DNA of 64,000 bases from positions 17,630,981 through 17,694,980 of the forward strand of contig NC_049994.1 of assembly GCF_000003815.2 (NCBI RefSeq). Reading direction: 5' to 3'. The number at the start of each line of letters is the position of its first letter. Position 1 is the stretch's first letter. Shown in pieces: positions 11,611 to 22,600 of the stretch. Origin of the DNA: Branchiostoma floridae (taxonomy: Eukaryota; Chordata; Leptocardii; Amphioxiformes; Branchiostomatidae). The notes below the pieces were generated by a model. It did no database searches. It was not told where the DNA came from and was given only the letters and a program-made list of their open reading frames with translations. The position numbers and the translations under genes are program-made.

Positions 11611-12347
11611 TCACAGTTTGGCTTTCTCAGTGTAAAACTGCACAGTGACCTGGGTAATCTCTTCTTCCCCCCTCTTAATCTGAAAACAAAGGGTTTCTGC
11701 ACAACCCTGATCTTCCCACACTTCCACTGTCAGCTCATCCCCTATCAGAGCCTCCCTCTGGTACAGGATGCCGACTTTTCTGATTGGACAGAGAGCGGTG
11801 TCCTTGACGACGGAGAAAACGTTTTTACGCGCAGCTGCGGCAGCTGCATCCAAACAGTACCTTAGATAGGCAGACTGGTTGGTGTGCTGTCGGACATCGA
11901 TGTCGCTGTTATTCACGGTAATGTTACACGCGAACATTGGAGCTGGTCTTTCTTTAAATGGCCCAGGGATAGTCGGCCTATCATGGCCTTCCTTACTTAA
12001 GTTCTCAATCAATTCATCTGGCCACGCTATTGGCCGTCGAGTCTGTCTGTTGACTCGAACCATCTGAGTGGAACTACGACCAATGATGTCGTTGCTGGTG
12101 TTGCTGCGGATATCGTAGTTATAGAACAGCGAGGATCGGCCGACATAGCCGAGGTAGGTGGACATCATCAGCGAAGAGTCGGGTTTCACGACGGCGTAGA
12201 AGCGCGGTGTGAACTCCACTTTTTGGTAGCGAACGAAAGCGGTGGCTCCGTCGTTCTGGGGTCCCGTGTGCTCCTTAATCAGCGGACGGATCGCGGCGAT
12301 CCGGGCGAACTCCAGCATTCGCAGGAACGTCCAGGCCTGGACTCTAC
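11611..12347 (-). CDS. Hotdog thioesterase-like terminal exon, unit T3
   Basis: Single open exon of the same length as T2 (737 nt) with the same phase-1 split-glycine acceptor. With the shared leader it would encode 325 residues. The second hotdog carries NSDIDVRQHTNQSAYLRYC, and the protein ends EKAKL, a PTS1-type signal. A minus-strand AATAAA lies at 11275-11280. An in-frame ATG occurs just upstream of the acceptor (12364-12366), so a start within the preceding intron is a possible alternative, but it would drop the YELHPFDFDRS strand supplied by leader exon 2. T2 and T3 plus their flanks form a recent tandem duplication of about 1.45 kb. Confidence 0.7.
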
Positions 12348-14190
12348 CTGCAGCAACACAGGCCACACCAATTCAGTCAGTCGTTTTATGCATTTGCAAG
12401 AAAGAAATATTGTCAGGTAAAAATTTGACTTAAAATGAAAAGAAAACTACCTAAAGCCAAAAAAGCGAAATTTAAAGTACATCCAACAAACACGCTTTAA
12501 AACAGATTTCATCAACTACAGTAGTAAATAAATTAGTTTTTGATATATTGTTTTTTAGTATAATGATGAGTGTACCAAAGAGTCAAGTTATCAAATTGGT
12601 GTGGCCTCTAGGTGCTGCTTTTAGCATTCAGGTCAAAGTCAAAACAAAAGACTTGAGCCAAAGAAAGAAAGAACAAAGGGCCCTTTTCATAAATGACAAC
12701 GGATGATCTTTATTGCATACCCATGCCCAACATGGGCTAAATATATACTGAGTTAAGAGAAAACTAAACTAAAAGTGTAGCGAGATTATATGACATTTCT
12801 TCTAAATCTCCTGTCTCTTCCCTCTTCTTCAAACTTGTGGACGAATAAACATTAACAACATGCAGAACCAGAGCTTTATATACAATAAATTGGGGTGTTC
12901 TATTGCTGCTTTTAGCATTTAGAAAAGTTGTGAGGTGCCTGAAAGATTTAACCATTCTCTTCCCTTTCAATGTTTCATGCAATTTTTTCCAAAACAATAG
13001 AAGGGTAAAATTTAGGATAATCCTTACAATTCAATGGACTATATTCTCAAATTCAAGCTAATATCTCACAGTTTGGCCTTCTCCACATAAAACTGCACTG
13101 TAACCTGCGTAATCTCTTCTTCTCCCCTCTTAACCTGAAAACAAAGGGTTTCTGCACAACCCTGATCTTCCCACACTTCCACTGTCAGCTCATCCCCTAT
13201 CAGAGCCTCCTTCTGGTACAGGATGCCGACTTTTCTGATTGGACAGAGAGCGGTGTCCTTGACGACGGAGAAAACGTTTTTACGCGCAGCTTCGGCAGCC
13301 ACATCCAAACAGTACCTTAGATAGGCAGACTGGTTGGTGTGTTGTTGCACATCAATATCACTGTTATTCACGGCAACTTTACACACGAACATTGGAGCTG
13401 GTCTTTCTTTAAATGCCCCAGGGATAGTCGGTCTATCATGGCCTTCCTTACTTAAGTTCTCAATCAATGCATCGGGCCATGCTATTGGCCGACGTGTCTG
13501 TCCGTTGACTCGAACCATCTGAGTGGAACTTCGACCAATGATGTCGTTGCTGGTGCTGCTACGGATATCGTATTTATAGAATAGCGAGGATCGGCCGACA
13601 TAGCCAAGATAAGTGGACATCATCAGCGAAGAGTCGGGTTTTACGACGGCGTAGAAGCCCGGTGTGAACTCCACTTTTTGGTAGCGGACGAAAGCGGTGG
13701 CTCCGTCGTTCTGGGGTCCCGTGTGCTCCTTAATCAGCGGACGGATCGCGGCTATCCTAGCGAACTCCAGCATTCGCAGGAACGTCCACGCCTGGACTCT
13801 ACCTGCAGCAACACAGGCCACACCAATTCTGTCACTAAGTTTCTTGTCTTTGAAAGAAAGAAATATCATCAGATAATCAAAATATGACTTAAAGTCAAAA
13901 GAAAACTACAGCCCAAAGCAAAATTTAAAGTACACTCAACAAACATGCTTCAAAACAGATTTCATCTACAGTTACTACAGTTAACTGTAGTAAATAATTA
14001 ATTTTTAAAATAGTCTTTTTAGTATAATGGTGAGTGTATCAAAGAGACAAGTTATCAAATTGGTGTGGCCTCTTAAGGTACTGAAAAGAACTTCCAGATA
14101 CAGAAATTACAAAATTAGGTAAATTATTTTATTTGGTAGGTGTGTCAAAGACACATTCCAGTTATTAAATTGGTGTGGCCTCTACGTGCT
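12348..14190 (-). repeat. Tandem segmental duplication carrying T3 and T2
   Basis: Flanking sequence upstream of T3 (12440-12720) matches that upstream of T2 (13890-14290): GAAAACTACC(T/A), CAAACA(C/T)GCTT(T/C)AAAACAGATTTCAT, TTATCAAATTGGTGTGGCCTCT, CCCAACATGGGCTAAATA. The duplicated unit is about 1.45 kb, one coding exon plus its upstream flank. Confidence 0.85.
13066..13802 (-). CDS. Hotdog thioesterase-like terminal exon, unit T2
   Basis: Single open exon. The acceptor (GCTGCAG, exon from 13802) splits a glycine codon in phase 1, exactly as in T1, so joining it to the leader exons at 17177-17330 and 16348-16434 gives 325 residues. It starts GRVQAWTFLRMLEFARI and has the active-site-like motif NSDIDVQQHTNQSAYLRYC. 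The C terminus is EKAKL, a peroxisomal PTS1-type tripeptide. It has about 16 amino-acid differences from T3 over 245 residues. No leader-exon copy of its own is visible in the 700 bp upstream. A minus-strand AATAAA is at 12709-12714, 357 bp past the stop. It could be an alternative last exon, a separate gene with an unseen 5' exon, or a unit starting inside this exon, which would lose the first hotdog strand. Confidence 0.7.
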
Positions 14191-14497
14191 GCTTTTTAGC
14201 ATTTAGATCAAAGTAGAAACAAAAAAATGAGCCAAAGAAAGAATGAAAAAAGGGCAACTTTCATAAATAACAAAGATTTTTATTGCATAATGGTACCTAT
14301 GCCCAACATGGGCTAAATACACTGAGTTACTTCAGTTGGAGAAAACTGAAGTGAAAGTGTTGCAAAGTTACTGGGTATGTTATATTTTATCGAAATCTAC
14401 AAAGTCTTCTGTAAACGTATGTAGACAAATAAATGATATATCTAGGGGCCCTACATAGCGGCTTGTTATAGCACTGCAGCGGAACTTCCAGCTTTGA

Positions 14498-17330
14498 TTA
14501 CATCTGAATTATCTCTTTATAAAGCAATGAACTTTCTCTGTAACCCCTGGAGCTCCAAAGACCATGACTACAGCCTAGAATGGATGTGTTGCTCTCATTC
14601 CCGTAGAACTCCAAAGTGCACTGGAAGATGGCTTTCTCTCCTCTCTGGATCTGGAACTTCAAGGAGTTTGCCTCTGTTCTGTCTTCCCAGGAGAAGACGT
14701 GTAGACGGTCTCCTTCCCTTGCTTGTCCAAGAAACAACGCTGCAACTTTCTTGAGACGGTTGTTGCCACTTGGATCATTCTTAAAGTAGGCGTAGGCGAA
14801 TTCCGTTGCTCCCTGGGCTGCATGGTCAAGACAGAACCTCAGATACTGGGCGTTGTTGACGTGGAGCATCGGAGCATCTGTGTCACTTCGCATGACGACA
14901 AGGCTCGTCTTGAACGCGGTCCCTGGCGGGTTTTTTCCGAATGGCTGTACCATATTTGGGCGCGGACGGGAGTGGGAACCAATCATGTGCTTTGGGATGA
15001 TCCACTCAGGTAGAGGGGTGGGCAGCCCTGTCTCAACGTTGAGCATGACCATTTGGTTGTACCACTGCAGGATAGGAGGGGTGGAAGGGTCCTCGGCAAA
15101 CCCTTCCCCGCAAAACCCCCAGGATGTTTTCCCGATGAACGCGTGTTCAGCGGTGACTAGTAGTTCCATATTTGGCCTGATGACGTCATCTCCAGTAAAA
15201 TCTGGGCTGAAATCGATTTGCAGACATCTTGTCGCGCTTAAGCCGTGCTGATTTGTAAACTGACGCTGACGCTGAGAAAGAGACACAACGACCTCGTGAC
15301 AGGCCTCCCCTATCGTCTGCATTACCTTCCATGGAGGCAGCTTTCCTGTAAGTTGTAGCAAGGAAACCAAATCAGCTGGCCTTCAAAACTTTGCATTTTG
15401 TCGCACTAAAAACTGTGAGTCAACAATCAAATTCTACTTTTGGATATTAATGAGCTTGCGTCATTCCGCATAAGCCAGTCAATGCCCAGTGACTGCAATA
15501 TGGCTGACAAGCAGCAAGCACTATGGCATGCATGGAAATACGAGAGCAGCTAAGCAGACAGAGTTTTAGGATGGGGTTGTCTTTGCGTAGCAGAACTGCT
15601 AGAGCTAAAGGTACAGCAACCATGCCACTAGCAAAGCTGTGAAGGTCCAAGGAGTCATTCTGCGCAACTTGACCCATTGTCCATCTAGGGTCAAGGCCAC
15701 TTGCTACAAAGCGCTGGTACATCCCCACTTGGAATATAGTGCCATCGTCTGGGACCCGTACACCAACAAAGGGATACAGGCAGTGGAGGCCGTCCAGCGC
15801 AGGCCGTCCATCGCACCGCCCGTGTGACCCTTAATGACACAAATGCCCAAACACGTGGTACCCTCTCTCCGAAATCAGGAGGAATGCCCGCCTCAACTTT
15901 TTCTAAAAACTTGCTGATAATATCATTAATAAAATCAAGTACTAGTACAGAGTCTACTCAAACCTGCCCAAGGGTGTACCCGGGGAGTCACCAACTTAAA
16001 TACTAGACCATTCGCACAGACTCCTATAAATTGTCATTTTTCAGAGTGGAATACCCTGCCTGGCACAGTAGTTAGTGCTTCTGCTGTTGAGTCTTTCTGC
16101 GCCAGGCAGGAGGCTTGCCTGCCCTAATCCGGGACCTCAAGCTATCCACCCCAACCCTCCATGCTGCCCCTTGTGGGGCTTTTTGGGAGGGTAACCCCTA
16201 GGTAGATGTAGATGTACATTTAAGCTTGCAAGGCAAGGGGCCAATCGACCAGACAGCACAAGATTGTGTATTGCAGGCTACAGTATTGATCAGCCAATTA
16301 AAATGGCAATGAAAGCTTAATAATGTGTAAAAAGCAGAGTGTCTTACCAGATCGATCAAAGTCGAAGGGGTGGAGTTCGTAGGTCGCGATGAGTTTGGTA
16401 CCGTCTTCGCTAAGCCTGGTCTTCATCTTCAATCCTGGAAAAGTTTTTAAAAATTATTTTGCAACTCAACTCAGATTTATGAAAGCTACTAAGTAGGCAT
16501 CCTGGTAAACGATATTTAAATGCAACTTCAATCTCTACAATTGCCTTAATGTCCCCATCCGAAAGGATGATGCAATTCATTTCTAGTCGTGACATGAACC
16601 AAAGAAGCCGCTGGCTCTATAGAGCTTGAACCTGATGTGGCAAGTAGCAGAGTGCACGGACCACACCACACCAAACACCTGTTAACAACTGTTACAATTT
16701 GTAAACTAAAATTCCCAAACAAAACTGGTCGAACATTGATAAATGCACTGTCATTCTAAAACTTAGCCTTGTATCCAGATACAATGTAGCTTTTAAGTCT
16801 CTTCTGTTCTTTCTGCAAATACATTCATCAACTCACGGCTCACGCCACAGTCCAAGGGTCAATGACTCATCGGTCAGTATGTACATGTATATCATGTACT
16901 GGCCAAGAAACTGGCAGTAGTGAAACCGTTAAGTTTTTATTAAAAAGGAACAAGGCAGCTTGTTCAGTCTAATATGTATCATATTTTAGTTGTTAACATC
17001 GAGGTAAAGATATGCATGCACTATCCGCAAAAAGAAATTCAAAAGCTATTATTAAAGTTCACACCAAAAATTCAAGTCCGTAACTATACGCCCACCCCAT
17101 AAATGCATGACGTCTGACCAAGATATATCGCAAGAAGGCTTGAGGTCTTTGGGCCTTTTTAAGGCTTCTGTATTACCTTGTGCCGCGACTAGAGACCTTG
17201 AGAGTCCTTCCTGTCTAAACGCATGAGAAAGAACAGAGAATCCTCCGTCTTGCAACTCCTCCAAGTCTTCCTTGCAAAGTACCAATCTATGACCTTTGAC
17301 CAGTGGTAAAGGGATGTTGTGTTGACCCAT
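14498..17330 (-). CDS. Double-hotdog thioesterase-like protein, unit T1 with its two leader exons
   Basis: Three coding exons on the minus strand: 17330-17177, 16434-16348 and 15345-14498. All junctions are GT-AG and the joined frame is open for 362 residues. The ATG at 17330 has A at -3 and G at +4. Exon 2 ends in a strand-like YELHPFDFDRS and exon 3 starts GKLPPW, which matches the first strand and helix of a hotdog domain. A second hotdog follows with RSDTDAPMLHVNNAQYL (residues 233-249). This resembles the D-x-N-x-H-V-N-N-x-Y active-site region of plant Fat-type acyl-ACP thioesterases, with one extra residue before the His. The likely reaction is hydrolysis of an acyl thioester; the substrate is unknown. 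Unlike the four sister units it carries a divergent tail of about 30 residues ending IIQM, with no PTS1. A minus-strand AATAAA lies at 14279-14284. Family assignment is from motif and layout only. Confidence 0.75.
15639..16218 (+). mobile_element. LINE (non-LTR retrotransposon) 3' end, frame-broken
   Basis: ILRNLTHCPSRVKATCYKAL and LVHPHLEYSAIVWDPYTNK (15660-15800) are the C-terminal part of a LINE reverse transcriptase. After a frame break, EWNTLPGTVVSASAVESF (16040-16095) is its very end, followed by a 3' tail with GTAGATGTAGATGTA. Frame breaks mark it as dead. It sits in the intron between leader exon 2 and T1. Confidence 0.8.
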
Positions 17331-17700
17331 TATGAATAGAATTTAGAAGCAATGTAACTAAATTTTCTGCTATAAAATTTCAAAACTTTAACTTTTCAGT
17401 ACTTTTCCGTGTGTTCCAAAATATTCATATCTGCGTATCTCTGCAAGAATAACTTTTAAGTCCCTAACATTACACCCCTCTAAGTCAGTGCGGCATCCCA
17501 TAAGGTTGAAAGGTCATAGAGTGATTTAGCGCGCGAACAATGAGACACCTGGTGAGTTTTCGGGCATATTTTTCTTAAGATAATCATAAATCCCAAAGAT
17601 TTAAGGCGAAGGTCACACCGATATCTTGACCTTCAATTCCTTGCACGTACGCCATGCAAATTAAGTAGGCGTTCCCCCAACCCTGGCCGCTGATTGGTCA
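17331..17700. promoter_or_regulatory. Head-to-head (bidirectional) promoter region
   Basis: This 370-bp stretch separates the start codon of the minus-strand thioesterase leader exon from the 5' untranslated exon of the plus-strand aminotransferase gene. It holds a perfect octamer ATGCAAAT (17654-17661) and an inverted CCAAT box (GATTGG, 17692-17697) followed by a forkhead-like TGTTTAC. No TATA box is evident. Both transcripts probably start here; transcription start sites are inferred. Confidence 0.5.
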
Positions 17701-17808
17701 GTCTTTGTTTACATGGTGGGTCTGGCGAGTGTCGTCATCGCTCTCAATGTGCGTGTTTGTGTAATAATTTTGACATACCGGCGGCATCGAGACGGCTTCT
17801 ACACCGAG
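17700..17808 (+). other. 5' untranslated exon of the aminotransferase gene
   Basis: A strong donor (CCGAG/GTAAGA) ends this segment at 17808. No useful ATG frame leads out of it, and the next acceptor (19587/19588) precedes the coding start, so it is best read as a noncoding first exon. The 5' edge is approximate. The intron 17809-19587 shows no further gene; it contains only AT-rich unique sequence. Confidence 0.45.
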
Positions 17809-19619
17809 GTAAGAAATCCTACTTCTTCAAATGGGCGATATTTACATTCTTAGCTACATTTTGGCAGGATCTGGAGAATATAAATGCCTTAGTAACTTTG
17901 TGAGGATATGTTTTTGCAGTATAATACCGAGGCTCGAGGTTTTAAACGGCCTGTGTGTGTTGTTTTGGTCAAGGAGACTACTGTCCTTGGATGATGCAAT
18001 CCTAAAGTGCTGACTCTAACCCGCGAAAAAAATGAGTTAAAAACGGTGAAAAGGGAAATTTTTCATTTGAATGGGTGAATAAAATAACAATAAGTCTGTT
18101 TTTGTGTATAGATTACATTAAGATGAGCTGATATAAATGTTGATGATCCGTTTTATGATAATCTGATATGAAAACATTAATTATTAAGTTGAGTCTGGTA
18201 TTTTCCACTCTCCTCCAAAATACAAATATGATGAGAGATTTCTCAGATGTTGCCAGTTTTAATAATTCATGCCGGCTTTTTATACACTTGTACATCAATT
18301 TGAAAGAAATCTATGTTCCCATCAAAGTATTCAACATCCTTAATAAGAAGTTGAAGAGAAATACCAAGTAAAATGTTAGAAAGATTAGGTTATGATATCA
18401 CGACCTTTAGCGTTACTTACACAGTGGTTTCCAACAAATGTTTTGATATTATCTTGACTAATTGTTAAGCTTTGAAATAGAGATTTGATATGACATCATT
18501 GTTGGGTGCACTTGAGTACTATCAATAAACAAATATTAACGCTTAAGACAAACAATAACTGTACAGTTGGCACTTGCATGTATCCGGCTGGTGAATGAAT
18601 AATTAACAAAATTCTTTGTCCCCTGACTACCATAAAATATATTAGGGTGATTGGCATCTTTAATTTTTCCCATCCCACTCATTTTGGGAGCCCATTTTTG
18701 TCATTAAATCTGTCATTTTCAGCTGGCAAAATACAATTGCATCAATTTCATGACAAACTTTTTTCATCCCAACAAGCAAATTTCTGTCCCAGAGGACAGC
18801 CCTAGCCTGGGGCCATCGGCACTTCCTGGGTTTGGCTCAATTGGGTGTTGGTTGTTCATGTCAATATTGAATGGGAGAAAGCATCTGTACTTATCTCTGG
18901 AATGTTGCCTGAGGGACGGTCTTTGTCATTCTCTAAGCATGTCACGCCAATCTATTTTCTCATTACTACATTAGTTTTTCAGAGTTTTTGGAAGGGAAAC
19001 CTGTCATTGAACATTTTGTACATTCACTCCCTGAATGTCAGCACCAATCTTGGTCTGATTAAGTATCATATTATCCTTTTTGAAAATACTATATTTCAGT
19101 TGAGAAACAACAAATTAATTTGGTACAGCTCAACCATCTGAAGGCAGCTGGGTTTGGTCCCAGGTGGTCATTGGGTGATTCAAAAGTCAATTAAACAAGC
19201 ATGTTTATCAAGAAAGTTGCCCCATAGGAGGCCTGTCCTTTGTCTTCAGCACTTTCACTGAAAATTTTCAGCCTTCAGGCTTTATGTAAGATTCAGAGAC
19301 TGAGTCCAATCGTCACATCTGCTTCGGGCTCACTGTTTACGTAATGTTTACACTGTTTACACAAGTATGTAATGATTATTCCTCTGTCATGCCTTAGCTT
19401 CCTTTACTAGTATCTACAGGTTTTAAAATTGCAATTGTATATTTTTCAGACATTGCAAGACCGTCTGTTGATTTGATGTTCCTAAGATATTCAGCTTTTA
19501 AAGACAATGTTGATATATATATATGTAATTGGTTACCCTGGAGATAATAAAGATGAATTAGCATTAATTCCTATACTTCCTCATCAGATTATCCCAGGGA
19601 AGGACCTGATTGGTTGAAA

Positions 19620-22600
19620 ATGGAGTCGGATTATTCCTCGCTGCTGCGGCCTGACCTGGCCAACTACTGCCCCGCCTCCAATCTCATGCTCAACGAGAAA
19701 ATACGCAACCTACGCAAGGCTGGAGAAAAGGTAAGGGTACAGAATTATAGTGAAAAATTTGGATTGGTGCAAATCCCTAGTGGGTAGAGTGTTCACCTTG
19801 CAGTCTGTAGGTAAATCTCTGTCCAAGTCATAACCCAATAGACAGTAATAGAAATGGTATAACTCGGACATGAGGGATCGACCTACTAATGGACTTATGG
19901 GCGCTGGAGATGGGCGCTGCCTTATGCACCATTTGATATTGATCAATATTGACCATGGTAAAATCCTAATTGATATCAGCCCTACAGTGTTGACTATGGC
20001 TAAACAGTCCTATACGAGATTTAACATTTACTGTAACTGAGTGCCAAACTGTGTAAAGACCATCTGGCCATTGTGACAATTTTTTTAGATGTTTAGTCAA
20101 TCCTTTTATCTGAAATGTATATTTTAGATCAAATTCAAACCACTGTGACCATCTCTTGTACCTTCCCTCCACAGGTGTACCACCTGGCGTTTGGGCAGTC
20201 CCCGTTCCCCATATACGAAGGAGCAACCAAAGCGCTGTGTCAGCATGCGGGGGAGAACGCATACCTACCCGTGGCTGGTAGGTTTCCTCTTATCATGATT
20301 CAGGAGCAATATTGGTGTCCTTTATTTGTATCTAAATGGATAACCTCAAGCATACACAGGATACTGTAAATGCATTCAAGTTCTTGGGGATTTGATTTCA
20401 CGGTTGCGAGAAGAAGGAATTTTTGCAGTGGTTTTAAGTTTGCGGTAGCAGCCTTGCACTGTAGTCTCTTACTGCCAATTGGAAAAATGTTCACAGTGGT
20501 TTGAAGTTTGCTGTGAATCGGCCTCTGTGAAAACCGCAAACATTAATCCACCACGAACGTTTCTGCATTTACAGTATGTAGTGATATAAATTAGCTAATG
20601 GACGGTGGTTTCTGAATTGCAATCACTCGTCAACTTTTTATCCCTAAATAAGTTTCTAAAAGACTGGGTATAGGTTACCCTGCAGACACCGGGAAATTAA
20701 AGAAAATCAGTTTGATTTGATTTTGAATATGAACAAAATTTGCATAACCCAATAATCTAATCAATTAATCAACAAATCAATCAATCCCTCCGCCCCTCTG
20801 CAGGTATACCGGAGCTTCGCCAGTCCATCTGTGATTTCCACTGTAAGACAGATGACCTACAGGACCTTGACCCCGAGCAGGTCGTGGTGGGGCCAGGCTC
20901 CAAGGAGCTCATCTACCTGCTGCTGGAGGTCTTCAATGGAGGTGAGGAGAAAAGTGAACATCATGCATAACTTCTGAAAATAATTTCATCAGGTTGGTAG
21001 ATCATAGGACATAAGACTTTTCTTCTAACTGGAGTTCTGCTTCTTGCCGCTATATGTAGCCTCAGGAAGATGTCTGACAGACATCAAAACGTCAGCAAGT
21101 GAGAAAAACTGGTTGTGTACAAGAAAACTCTTAATGTCCTATCATGCATAACTGACTCAAAGTCTCAATAATTTTGCGTTCCAACAAGAAATGAAATGTT
21201 CCTTTCAACATACAACTTGTTGTGGTGTAGGTAAGTAAGAATCAGAATTTGCAAACCTTGGACAATTCCTCTTTCCATCCATAGTAAGTCCAATAGTTTG
21301 AAAATGGACTTACTCAAGATTTACTTACTCTAATGATATACAGTAACTATAGATACTAGTCCACCAAAACTAACACAAAGAGCCCTCAGACATGGCAAAA
21401 TGGGGTGGATGTACTGCAGGATTAAGTCCATCTCTGGAACAAGTAAGTCTACCGGCAGTCTACATTCATCCTCTTTTAGGTTCCAAGTTCGGAGTAAGTA
21501 TTTCCATCTGCTTGTCTCTACATCCTCCTGTTGTCTCCCTGCTGAACCACATACAAGCCCCAGTGTCACCTTCTGTTGTCTCTTTCTGCTAGGAGGAAGG
21601 AAAACAAAGAACACACCAGCAGAAACAACTATTTTTGCTGGTGTGTTCTTTTTCTTTATTATGTCTTCTTCTTTGGCAAAACATAAAAATCTGTTATCCA
21701 AATGAAAGCTCATCTGTGTTGGTAAATTCCGGATGTCCGGATTAGCACAGCGAGTCATTCATCTGATGAAGGTCGGAGTCTTCGGCCGAAAATTTATGGT
21801 GAGTTTCCTTTTGTGTTGGAATAAAGTTTAAACTTTTCTCAATGAAAATCTGTTGCCGCTCTTTTTCAGATGTCCTCCTGTTGTCTCCTTGCTGGACCAC
21901 CTACAAGCCCCAGTGTCACCTGACCAGACACAACGTTGTCGTCATGCCGACCACCATGGAGGACGAGTGGAGGCTGACACCTGACCTGTTGGAGGAGGTT
22001 TGTTTGTTTGTTTGTTTGTTTGTTCTGTTACACACCTGACCAGACACAACGTCGTCGTCATGCCGACCACCATGGAGGACGAGTGGAGGCTGACACCTGA
22101 GCTGCTGGAGGAGGTTTGTTTGTTTGTTTGTTTGTTTGTTCTGTTACACACCTGACCAGACACAACGTCGTCGTCATGCCGACCACCATGGAGGACGAGT
22201 GGAGGCTGACACCTGAGCTGTTGGAGGAGGTTGTTTGTTTGTTTATTTGTTTGTTTGTACAATGTATAATCAAGTAGACCAATGCATTGGCCTAGTGGGT
22301 TAGATCAAGTGTGGATGTCTTATGTTTAGAGTCATGAGCTACTAGCTCGTGATTTTTATTCAGACTCACTGTACATAATAGTGCTTTCTTTGTTTTCAAT
22401 ACTCAACATCTGGAAAAGAGTATAGAAGATAAACAAATAAACAAAAATTTAAAACAAACAGACAATGGTAGTTGAACACATGTACCAGTGGACTAGCTCC
22501 CTGCAGTAGTGATTGCATAAAGGCAATAGCAATAGACAGTCAGATGCTTATTTCCATGTAGACTAACTTCTTTTCTTCTTTTTTTTTCCAGACACTTCGG

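Noticed and set aside
22058-22282. Minus-strand frame rich in NKQTNKQT
   Set aside because: It is antisense to the duplicated exon-5 ends and the GTTT runs of the aminotransferase gene.
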